Of a stretch of 64,000 nucleotides of DNA, positions 9,497 through 16,547 are shown piece by piece. The position numbers and the translations under genes were made by a program. The DNA lies in contig CAVYYX010000015.1 in NCBI GenBank assembly GCA_963772825.1, forward strand, positions 62,001-126,000, written 5' to 3'. The notes below the pieces were generated by a model, which searched no databases, was not told where the DNA came from, and saw only the letters and a program-made list of their open reading frames with translations. Every line of letters starts with the position of its first letter. Positions within the stretch are counted from its first letter, which is position 1. This stretch comes from Desertimonas sp963772825. GTDB taxonomy: Bacteria > Actinomycetota > Acidimicrobiia > Acidimicrobiales > Ilumatobacteraceae.

Positions 9497-10042
9497 ATGG
9501 GCAACGCTGACATCGAGGCACGCATCGCGGAGGTCGCCGAGAAGGCCGGGTTCGTGCCCAACGTGTTCAGCGCACTCGCCGAGCGGCCCGAGTTGTTCCG
9601 GGCGTTCTTCGAGTTCCACGACCTGTTGATGGACAAGGACACCCCGGCGCTGTCGAAGGCCGACCGCGAGCTGATCGTGGTTGCCACCTCGGCGGTGAAC
9701 AGCTGCACGTACTGCGTGATCGCCCATGGGGCGATCCTGCGGATCCGCGACAAGGACCCCGAGATCGCCGACGTCGTGGCGGTCGACTGGCGCAAGGCGC
9801 CGCTCGACGACCGCCGGCGGGTTCTCGTCGACTACGCCGTCCGGTTGGCCCGCACGCCAGAGGACATCGGTCCCGCCGACGCCGACGCGCTGCGCGCCGT
9901 CGGTTTCACCGACGACGACATCTGGGACATCGTCGCCATCGTCGGATTCTTCGCCCTCTCCAACCGACTCGCCCACGCCTTCGACATGCGGCCCAACCCG
10001 GAGTTCTTCACGATGGGCAGGGCGCCGCTCAGCGACCGGTGA
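9497..10042 (+). CDS. AhpD-like / carboxymuconolactone decarboxylase-family peroxidase-related protein
   Basis: This 181-residue alpha-helical protein belongs to the AhpD/CMD superfamily, in the group called peroxidase-related enzymes. The redox site is SCTYC (Cys70 and Cys73) followed by VIAHGA, matching the CxxC...H site of AhpD-type alkylhydroperoxidases. The N-terminus GFVPNVFSALAERPELFRAF is also typical. It probably reduces peroxides or a disulfide partner in the cytoplasm; the true substrate of this subgroup is not established. Its last 14 bases overlap the convergent enoyl-CoA hydratase gene. Confidence 0.85.
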   Translation: MGNADIEARIAEVAEKAGFVPNVFSALAERPELFRAFFEFHDLLMDKDTPALSKADRELIVVATSAVNSCTYCVIAHGAILRIRDKDPEIADVVAVDWRKAPLDDRRRVLVDYAVRLARTPEDIGPADADALRAVGFTDDDIWDIVAIVGFFALSNRLAHAFDMRPNPEFFTMGRAPLSDR

Positions 10043-10799
10043 ACTGCGCCTTGCCGGGGCCGTGCTCGCGGAAGCTGGCGACACCGATCTGCGAGTCGTT
10101 CGTCCCGAACACCTCGACGAACGCGTCACGTTCTGCGGCCAGGCCATCGGCGAGCGACAACGACAGGCCGCGGTCGATGATCCGCTTGCACAGAGCCTGG
10201 GCTCCAAGTGCGCCACTGGCGATGGAGCCGGCGAGGGCCAACGCCCGCTCGTGCGGATCGCCGTCGACGACCTCGTCGGCCAGCCCGATCCGCAACGCCT
10301 CCTGAGCGTCGACCTGCCGGCCGGTGAGGCACAGCTCCTTCGCCCGGCTCGGCCCGACGAGGCGGGCGAGACGTTGCGTGCCTCCGCCGCCCGGGACGAC
10401 ACCGAGGAGGATCTCCGGCTGGCCGAACACCGCCCGTTCGCCGGCGATTCGATAGTCGCACGCCAGGGCCAGCTCGCAGCCACCTCCGAGCGCATAGCCG
10501 CTGACGGCGGCGATCACGAAGCGGTCGAGGGCGGCGATGGCGTCGTTGGTGGCATGGAACCTGTCGGTGATCGGGCGGGCTTGCTCCTGGCCTCCGAACT
10601 CGTTGATGTCTGCGCCGGCGGCGAAGATCCGCTCGCCGCCGGTGATCACGACGGCGCCGGGCAGCTCGGCCGCCAGCTCGTCGACCGCCCCGTGCAACTC
10701 GTCGAGGAGGGCGGCGGACAGGGCGTTGACCTTGCCGTTGCGCAGCGTGAGCACGGCGACTCCGTCGTCGCGCCGTTCGAGGGAGAGCAGTTCGTACAT
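10029..10799 (-). CDS. Enoyl-CoA hydratase/isomerase (crotonase family)
   Basis: This 256-residue crotonase-fold enzyme acts on acyl-CoA thioesters. The oxyanion-hole segments are FAAGADINEF and ALGGGCELALACD. The second catalytic glutamate region reads FGQPEILLGVVPGGGGTQRLARLVG, consistent with a beta-oxidation hydratase. Length is normal. It stands alone between convergent and codirectional neighbours, so the pathway (fatty-acid or amino-acid degradation) cannot be fixed. The ATG at 10799 is the natural start, 35 bases from the stop of the epimerase upstream. Confidence 0.9.
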   Translation of the reverse strand: MYELLSLERRDDGVAVLTLRNGKVNALSAALLDELHGAVDELAAELPGAVVITGGERIFAAGADINEFGGQEQARPITDRFHATNDAIAALDRFVIAAVSGYALGGGCELALACDYRIAGERAVFGQPEILLGVVPGGGGTQRLARLVGPSRAKELCLTGRQVDAQEALRIGLADEVVDGDPHERALALAGSIASGALGAQALCKRIIDRGLSLSLADGLAAERDAFVEVFGTNDSQIGVASFREHGPGKAQFTGR

Positions 10800-10834
10800 C
10801 AGCGCCAGTCTGGCCGACTACGAACTCGGCGCGG

Positions 10835-11764
10835 TCAGGCGAGGTCGGCCTGGCAGACGCGCCACTCGGCGATGACGAAATCCCAGCCCTCCCACGCGCT
10901 GGGGAACTGCGGCTGCCAGCTGGTGACCTCCTTGAAGCGCTCGTTCGAGACACGCTGCGATCGCAGCATCACGGCGCCCGGCGGAGCAGACTCGGGGATC
11001 ACCGACCGCACGGTCGGGGTCGGCACACGAAGCGAATGGGCCAGGGCCTCGACATACTCGGATCGGGTCAGCGGCTGGTCGTCGACCACGTTGTAGACGC
11101 CACTCGGGGAGTCCAACGCCGCGACCACTGCAGCCGCCGCATCGTCGGTGGTGATCGACGAGCGGTAGGCCGAGTCTGGGCCCAGCTCAACGGGCCGACC
11201 AGCCCGCACGGCGTCGATCGCCTCGAGCGTATGACCGCTGTCGAAGCCGTAGAACTGCCCGAATCGCAGGGCGACGCCGACCCCGCCGTGCTCGGCGAAT
11301 CGGGCGGTCTCCGCCTCGGCCACCTGGGCGGCGCCGGTGGTGCCAGTCGACGCGAGCGCGGCGGACTCGTCCAGCAACCGGTCGCCACCGTCGGCATACA
11401 AGAAGGCGATCGATTCCTGCACATAACGCCCGGCGCCCGCCGCCAGCGCAGCGTCGACCAGGTTGCGGGACCCGTCCCGCCGGATCCTGTCGTTGTCCTC
11501 CCACGCCGACGGGTTGTTTGCCCGCCGGCCGACCGGGATCGCCGTTGCCAGGTTGGCGACGACATCGTGTCCGGCGACTGCGGCGTGCACAGCCGCACGA
11601 TCGAACAGGTCCAACTCGACCGGTCGGACACCGACCGCCGCAAGGCTGGCCCGCTTGGCGTGACTGCGAGCGACACCGGTCACGTCGAAGCCGGCGGCGG
11701 CCAGTTCGGCGACCACTCGGCGACCAAGCACACCGGTCGCTCCCGAAACAAAGACCTTGACCAT
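10835..11764 (-). CDS. NAD(P)-dependent epimerase/dehydratase-like protein (atypical SDR)
   Basis: This 309-residue Rossmann-fold protein begins MVKVFVSGATGVLGRRVV, the GxxGxxG nucleotide-binding motif. The usual YxxxK active site is not seen: the equivalent region reads YVQESIAFLYADGG. This suggests an atypical extended SDR with NAD(P)-sensing or unusual chemistry. The C-terminal substrate-binding half is present (GVYNVVDDQPLTRSEYVEAL). The start is well supported by GGAGGAACA directly before the ATG. Function is not assignable beyond the fold. Confidence 0.8.
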   Translation of the reverse strand: MVKVFVSGATGVLGRRVVAELAAAGFDVTGVARSHAKRASLAAVGVRPVELDLFDRAAVHAAVAGHDVVANLATAIPVGRRANNPSAWEDNDRIRRDGSRNLVDAALAAGAGRYVQESIAFLYADGGDRLLDESAALASTGTTGAAQVAEAETARFAEHGGVGVALRFGQFYGFDSGHTLEAIDAVRAGRPVELGPDSAYRSSITTDDAAAAVVAALDSPSGVYNVVDDQPLTRSEYVEALAHSLRVPTPTVRSVIPESAPPGAVMLRSQRVSNERFKEVTSWQPQFPSAWEGWDFVIAEWRVCQADLA

Positions 11765-11901
11765 TGTTCCTCCATCTGATCAGAACGTGGCGGGCCCGGC
11801 GATGGGCCTTCGAGGGGTCACGTCCGAAACCACCGCGTTGACGAACAACCGCCGCCGAGCGTGACAACCCTGGGCCGTGCAACGTGTCACCAGGCACTAC
11901 T

Positions 11902-11982
11902 CGATCTGGGCGGCCAGCGGTCCAAATCGTGATCTGGGCGGCTTAAGGTCCGGACTACGGCCATTTGGCCGCCCAGATCGAG
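11902..11982. repeat. Two-direct-plus-one-inverted hairpin locus, family GATCTGGGCGGC, copy 1
   Basis: Two direct arms (GATCTGGGCGGCCAGCGGTCC from 11903, split here only in the reading; and GATCTGGGCGGCTTAAGG from 11931) are followed by one inverted arm (TTTGGCCGCCCAGATCGAG, 11964-11982). Either direct arm can pair with the single inverted arm, giving alternative hairpins. The same layout and arm sequence recurs at 23385. The rest of the 230-bp gap between the epimerase and meaB shows nothing recognisable. Confidence 0.75.
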
Positions 11983-11994
11983 GAACGGCTGACG

Positions 11995-12961
11995 TCAGCG
12001 AGTGCCGGGCGCCGGGCCGATCATCTCCTCCGCCGCGGCCCACGGATCGAGACGACGTTCGAGTACCGCGTCCGTGAGCTCGCGCCAGCGGGCCTCGCCG
12101 CACAGGTCCTCGGCGCGCTCGCGCAGCCGCCGGGTCACGATCTCGGTGAGCTCCTCGTGCATCCACGCGCCGCGTCGCCGTTCGAGCAGTCCCGATGAGG
12201 CCGCGTGCTGCCGGTGGGCGACGACGGCTTCCAACAGCTCGCTGACCCCCTGGCCAGTAGTCGCGATGGTCGGCACGATCGGCGGACGCCACTCGGTCGA
12301 CGCGCTGAGGTCGAGCATCTGGATGAGGTCACGGCGGGTCTCATCGGTGCCCGCCCGGTCGGCCTTGTTGATCACGAAGATGTCGGCGACCTCCATCAAC
12401 CCGGCCTTGTTGGCCTGCACGCTGTCGCCCCAGCCGGGGTTGACGACCACGATCGTCGTGTCCGCCTTGCCGGCGACCTCCACCTCGACCTGACCGACCC
12501 CGACGGTCTCGATGAGGATCAACCGGTGCCCGAGGGCATCGAGCAGTCGAACGGCTTCGGGGGTGGCCAGGGCCAGGCCACCGAGGTGTCCACGCGTGGC
12601 CATCGAGCGGATGAACACGTCGGGGTCGGTGGCGTGGTCCTGCATGCGCACCCGGTCGCCGAGGATCGCTCCCCCGCTGAACGGCGACGACGGATCGATG
12701 GCCAGCACGGCCACACCGGCGCCGGTCGACCGCACGTGGCCGACGAGCAGCGCTGGTCAGCGTGCTCTTGCCGGAGCCAGGTGCCCCAGTGATCCCGAGG
12801 GTGTACGCCTCACCAGCCAGGGGGGCGGCGAGGCGGCCGATCTCCCGGGCGTCGACGCCGCCGCGCTCGACCAGCGAGAGCAATTTGGCGAGCGCCGTCC
12901 GGTCACCGGTCGCCGCGGCGTCGAACAGCTCCCCGGTCGAACGTTGTTGCCGAGGCGTCAT
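11995..12961 (-). CDS. meaB: Methylmalonyl-CoA mutase-associated GTPase MeaB/ArgK (frameshift near 12753)
   Basis: This G3E-family GTPase is a chaperone that protects or reloads adenosylcobalamin-dependent mutases. It shows Walker A GITGAPGSGKSTLTSA, AIDPSSPFSGGAILGDRVRM, the ETVGVGQ switch, and the NKAD base-specificity motif. An extra T in AGCGCTGCTCGTC near 12753 breaks the frame right after the P-loop; deleting it restores LVGHVRSTGAGVAVLAIDP. The start ATG at 12961 overlaps the upstream NifU stop by four bases. No mutase gene (mutA/mutB) is in the window. The 3' end is 12 bases from a hairpin locus. Confidence 0.9.
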
Positions 12962-13236
12962 TCGCCGACGTTGATGACCTCGGTCACGCCGTCGATGCGG
13001 TCGCGCATGATCCGCTCGATCCCCGCCTTGAGCGTCTGCGTCGACGCCGGGCAACCGACGCAGGCACCGATCAGCTCGACGGTGATCACCCCGGTGTCTT
13101 CGTCGACGCCGTGCAGGATGATGTCACCGCCGTCGGCGCGTAGCGCCGGACGGATCACCTCGACGGTCTTTTCGACCTGGGCGCGCATGCCGAGTGAGGA
13201 ACTGGTGGTCGCGGTCGTGCTGATGTCTCCATTCAA
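12958..13236 (-). CDS. NifU C-terminal domain (Nfu-type) iron-sulfur carrier
   Basis: This 92-residue protein consists almost only of the NifU C-domain, with the cluster-binding pair Cys59 and Cys62 in GACVGCPAST. It delivers Fe-S clusters to target proteins in the cytoplasm. The first ~16 residues are Ser/Thr-rich and poorly conserved. The ATG at 13236 is upstream of the core (MRAQVEKTVEVIRPALRADGG), and an internal ATG at Met17 is an alternative. It overlaps meaB by four bases and so forms a two-gene operon with it, divergent from a tiny membrane protein gene. Confidence 0.9.
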   Translation of the reverse strand: MNGDISTTATTSSSLGMRAQVEKTVEVIRPALRADGGDIILHGVDEDTGVITVELIGACVGCPASTQTLKAGIERIMRDRIDGVTEVINVGE

Positions 13237-13271
13237 CCAGCCGATCCGATGGAAGATTCCATACCCTCACC

Positions 13272-13415
13272 GTGGTGACCGTGCTGGCTCATCAGGGCGG
13301 GTGGGACGAGATCCTGCTGGTCATCGCCCCGATGGTGATCGTCGTCGCCCTGTTGTGGATCGCCAAACGGCGCGTCGACCGCGCCGCTGACGCGAAGAGC
13401 CGATCAAGCGAGTGA
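13272..13415 (+). CDS. Small single-pass membrane protein (47 aa), unknown function
   Basis: This short frame begins with a tandem GTG GTG at 13272 and reads MVTVLAHQGGW, DEILLVIAPMVIVVALLWIAK, RRVDRAADAKSRSSE, then stop. It encodes one hydrophobic helix with an Arg/Lys-rich cytoplasmic tail, a plausible small membrane protein. It is divergent from nifU-C with 35 bases between starts, and its stop abuts dispersed-repeat copy 3. I do not recognise a family. The hydrophobic design and clean placement between genes make it more than a chance frame, but it is unproven. Confidence 0.55.
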   Translation: MVTVLAHQGGWDEILLVIAPMVIVVALLWIAKRRVDRAADAKSRSSE

Positions 13416-13417
13416 GT

Positions 13418-13480
13418 GCGAGCGACGAGGAGCCAGCCGAGGAGCGGCCAGCTACGCCTGCGTGGCAGGGGAACGCAATG
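13418..13480 (+). repeat. 62-bp dispersed repeat family, copy 3
   Basis: This near full-length copy runs GCGAGCGACGAGG, then GGAGCGGCCAGC, then GTGGCAGGGGAACGCAATG. One base of the GGCCGGGG core is changed to GGCAGGGG. It occupies the whole gap between the small membrane protein and the murA stop codon. Confidence 0.85.
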
Positions 13481-13492
13481 AACGCCTCGCGC

Positions 13493-14770
13493 TCAGATCC
13501 GCTCGATGCCGGCACCGACCGCAGCTAGCCGGCCGACGAGGTCGTCGTAGCCGCGGTCGATGTGCTGGACCCCGCTGACCGTCGTCACCCCGTCGGCGGC
13601 GAGTCCGGCGACGACCATCGCCGCACCGGCGCGGATGTCGTGGGCGCGCACGGGCGCACCCGACAGCCGGGGCACCCCGCGCACGACGGCGTGGTGGCCG
13701 GTCGTGCGGATGTTGGCGCCAAGGCGGATCAGCTCCTCGACGTATCGGAACCGGCCGGGATAGAGGTTCTCGGTGACGATCCCTGCACCGTCGGCGACGC
13801 TCAACATCGTGATGATCAGCGGCTTGTAGTCGGTGGCGATGCCTGGATACGGCAACGTCGGTACGTCGATCGAATGCAGCCTGCCCTCGGCGACGACGTG
13901 CAGTCGGCCGGCGTCGGCGGAGACGTCGAGGCCCATCTCGACGAACCGGGCGAGGAGGTTCTCCATGTGCTCCGGTCGCGCCTCGACAATGTCGAGCTCG
14001 CCGCCGGCGACGGCGACGGCGGCGAGGTACGTCGCCGCCTGGATGCGATCGGGGACGGTTCTGTGGTCTGCCGCCTTGAGACTCCCCCGCTCGACGCCGT
14101 TGACGACGAGGCGCGACGTGCCGATCCCCGTGATGTCGGCACCCATCTCGACGAGCAAGTCGCACATGTCGACCACTTCTGGCTCGCGTGCAGCATTGTC
14201 GATGGTCGTCGTCCCCTCTGCGAACACGGCTGCCGTGACGATGTTCTCCGTCGCTCCGACACTCGGGAACGTCAGGGCGATCTCGGCACCGTGAAGCCGT
14301 TCGGCAGTGGCGTGCAGCTCGCCATGGGCGAACTTGAACGACGCACCCATCGCCTCCAGGCTCGCAACGTGAAGGTCGATCGGACGGGCCCCGAAGTCGT
14401 CGCCGCCGGGCATCGATAGGCGAATCTCGCCGCACCGTGTCAGGAGCGGGCCGAGCACGTTGATCGAGGCGCGGATCCGCTCGACGAGCTCGTAGGGCGC
14501 CAGCGGCACGAGGTCACCGTCGTTGTCGAGGATCAGCCGACCGGGTTCGGGGCTGTGGGCACGCACACCGAGGGCGGCGAGCAGTTCGCCCATGATCGCC
14601 ACGTCGTCGATCGCCGGGACGTTGGTCAGCTCGTACCGACCGTCGGCGAGGAGGCTCGCGGCCATCAGCTTGAGGACTGCGTTCTTCGCCCCGGGCACAC
14701 GGATCGTCCCCTTCAACGGGCCGAGATGACGGATCGCGATCTGGTCGCGGGGTTCTCCGGAGGCAGTCAT
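13493..14770 (-). CDS. murA: UDP-N-acetylglucosamine 1-carboxyvinyltransferase with Asp in place of the active-site Cys
   Basis: MurA transfers enolpyruvate from PEP to UDP-GlcNAc, the first committed step of peptidoglycan synthesis. At 425 aa with an intact N-terminal VPGAKNAVLKLMAASLLADG (PEP/UDP-GlcNAc site) and C-terminal DRGYDDLVGRLAAVGA, it is full length. The catalytic loop reads PGGDDFGARPIDLH. The residue that is Cys115 in E. coli is Asp124 here, as in mycobacterial and chlamydial MurA. That change is known to prevent alkylation by fosfomycin, so intrinsic resistance is predicted. The ATG at 14770 is 23 bases from the divergent MFS gene start. Confidence 0.95.
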   Translation of the reverse strand: MTASGEPRDQIAIRHLGPLKGTIRVPGAKNAVLKLMAASLLADGRYELTNVPAIDDVAIMGELLAALGVRAHSPEPGRLILDNDGDLVPLAPYELVERIRASINVLGPLLTRCGEIRLSMPGGDDFGARPIDLHVASLEAMGASFKFAHGELHATAERLHGAEIALTFPSVGATENIVTAAVFAEGTTTIDNAAREPEVVDMCDLLVEMGADITGIGTSRLVVNGVERGSLKAADHRTVPDRIQAATYLAAVAVAGGELDIVEARPEHMENLLARFVEMGLDVSADAGRLHVVAEGRLHSIDVPTLPYPGIATDYKPLIITMLSVADGAGIVTENLYPGRFRYVEELIRLGANIRTTGHHAVVRGVPRLSGAPVRAHDIRAGAAMVVAGLAADGVTTVSGVQHIDRGYDDLVGRLAAVGAGIERI

Positions 14771-14793
14771 TAGGGCGCCAGTATGCTCCGGCC

Positions 14794-16329
14794 GTGACGG
14801 GCCGCGAACACGGGTGGCGGGTCGCCCGGTCGTGGCCCGCCGGGAGCACCACCGCCGAGCACGTCCACGCGCCACGCGACGACATCGTCCGCGAACGCGC
14901 CGATGGCGACGGCCGGTTCGTCCAAGAGTCCGGCCCGTTTCTCGACTACGAGCGCGTCGTCAGCGACGGCGGCGATGGCACCACGATCGAGGAGCGCACG
15001 ACCTATCGGTACCGCTTGCCGTGGTTCGGCTGGCTGTTCGCCCTCCCGATCCGCTGGACGATCGCCCGCCGCGGCCACGATCCGGCGAGCGACCGCCCTC
15101 CATCGCATCGCACCCCGGCGTGGGCACCTCCCGACCGGCTGACGTCCCGCCAACTGAGCATTCTCGGGCTGCTCGCTGCCTCGTCGATGGCGTCCGCCTT
15201 CATCAACACGCTGTTCACCCAAACCGTCGAGTTCGCCGCCGACGACTTCGGCGTCGGCGATACCGGGATCGGTGTCGCTGGGGCCGTCGTGCGCGCCGGG
15301 ATCGTCGTCGTGCTGCCCCTCGCCCTCCTTGCCGACCGTGTCGGCAGGCGCCGGGTCATCGTCGCCGTCGGCTTCGCCGCCCCGTTGGTCGCCGCCGCCG
15401 GAGCGCTGGCCCCGACGTTCCCGATCCTCGTGGCCACCCAGACGCTCGGCCGCCCGCTCGGCTTGGCCCTCGACTTCCTCGTCGCCGTCGTCGCTGCCGA
15501 GGAGATGCCGCGCAACTCGCGGGCGTACGCGGTGAGCGTGCTGGCCATGGCCAGTGGACTCGGCGCGGGCATCGCCGTGATCTCGTTGCCGCTCGCCGAC
15601 GTCAGCACCGGGGGCTGGCGGCTGGTCTACGCCGTCACGCTGATCTGGTTGCTCGTCGCCGTCTCGATTGCCCGCCATCTGCCCGAAACCGAGCGCTTCG
15701 AGCGGCGCCACGTGGTCTCCCCGCCGATCGACCGTCGCCGGTTCGGCGTGCTGGCGGCGATCGCCGTCCTCAGCAATCTGTTCATCGCCCCTGCCAGCCT
15801 GTTCCAGAACGGCTATCTGGAGGACGAGCGCGGCTACTCGGCGGCGCTGATCGCCACGTTCACGCTGGCGACGGCGACCCCTGCCGGGATCGGGTTGATC
15901 GTCGGCGGGCGGCTCGCCGACGTGCGCGGCAGGCGGCGGTTGATCGCCGTGTGCCTCCCGCTCGCCGCCGCCCTGCTGGTGATCTCCTACTCGATCAGTG
16001 GCTCGCCGATGTGGCTGGCGGCGATGCTCGGCGGGATCGTCGGGGCGATCGCCTTTCCGGCCCTCGCCGTATATCGCAACGAGCTGTTCCCGACCGGCAG
16101 TCGCAGCCTCGCCTCGGCGCTGATCACCGCCGCGGCGCTGCTCGGCGGCATCGTCGGCCTCGTCGCGATGGGGTGGTTGCTCGACGGGGGTCGGTCGCAC
16201 GGCGCTGTCCTCGGCTGGCTGGCAACGGGGCAGATCGCCGTCGTGGCGATCGTGTTGCTGTGGCTCCCCGAGACGGCCCACCGCGAGCTCGAGGAGCTCA
16301 ACCCGATCGATCTACCCATCGCTCGCTGA
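14794..16329 (+). CDS. MFS transporter with a soluble N-terminal extension
   Basis: This 511-residue major facilitator protein has about 12 predicted membrane helices between roughly residues 120 and 490. The loop-2 signature LLADRVGRRRVIVAVG and the loop-8 counterpart GGRLADVRGRRRLIAV are both visible. The first ~115 residues are hydrophilic and include a PWFGWLFALPIRWTIARRG segment; such an extension is not part of the usual MFS fold. Substrate is unknown; the LPETERFERR and LPETAHRELEELNP tails recall sugar/metabolite transporters. It is divergent from murA. The start at 14794 is the first ATG-type codon but an internal start near residue 100 cannot be excluded. Confidence 0.8.
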   Translation: MTGREHGWRVARSWPAGSTTAEHVHAPRDDIVRERADGDGRFVQESGPFLDYERVVSDGGDGTTIEERTTYRYRLPWFGWLFALPIRWTIARRGHDPASDRPPSHRTPAWAPPDRLTSRQLSILGLLAASSMASAFINTLFTQTVEFAADDFGVGDTGIGVAGAVVRAGIVVVLPLALLADRVGRRRVIVAVGFAAPLVAAAGALAPTFPILVATQTLGRPLGLALDFLVAVVAAEEMPRNSRAYAVSVLAMASGLGAGIAVISLPLADVSTGGWRLVYAVTLIWLLVAVSIARHLPETERFERRHVVSPPIDRRRFGVLAAIAVLSNLFIAPASLFQNGYLEDERGYSAALIATFTLATATPAGIGLIVGGRLADVRGRRRLIAVCLPLAAALLVISYSISGSPMWLAAMLGGIVGAIAFPALAVYRNELFPTGSRSLASALITAAALLGGIVGLVAMGWLLDGGRSHGAVLGWLATGQIAVVAIVLLWLPETAHRELEELNPIDLPIAR

Positions 16330-16339
16330 CCCGTCCCCT

Positions 16340-16415
16340 CATCTGGGGAAGATCCGTGTCACGTCGACATCTGGGGAACCTTCGTGTCGGCGTCTGACAC
16401 AGATCCTCCCCAGGT
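16340..16415. repeat. Two-direct-plus-one-inverted hairpin locus, family CATCTGGGGAAG, copy 1
   Basis: Two direct arms begin CATCTGGGGAAGATCCGTGT (16340) and CATCTGGGGAACCTTCGTGT (16369). One inverted arm TGACACAGATCCTCCCCAGG spans 16395-16414. Arm 1 pairs with the inverted arm with few mismatches. The same element occurs at 39615. It starts just after the MFS stop codon. The remaining ~100 bases before the next gene hold no recognisable signal except the short leader frame at 16518. Confidence 0.75.
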
Positions 16416-16517
16416 CGCCGATTGGGCTGTTGAAAGCGTGAAGTTCGGCACTGTGCTCTTCGTCACGGAGACCCTCGCGCCTCGGCCACGGACGTCAGCG
16501 GGAACCACAATGGGCAG

Positions 16518-16547
16518 ATGAGCGAGCGAGTCGAGGTTCTTACATGA
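16518..16547 (+). CDS. Possible 9-residue leader peptide overlapping the molybdopterin oxidoreductase start
   Basis: ATG 16518 opens the frame MSERVEVLT and ends in a TGA that overlaps the next gene's ATG (ATGA, 16544-16547). This is the typical geometry of translational coupling. It may be coincidental; no attenuator-like codon run is present. Confidence 0.25.
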   Translation: MSERVEVLT

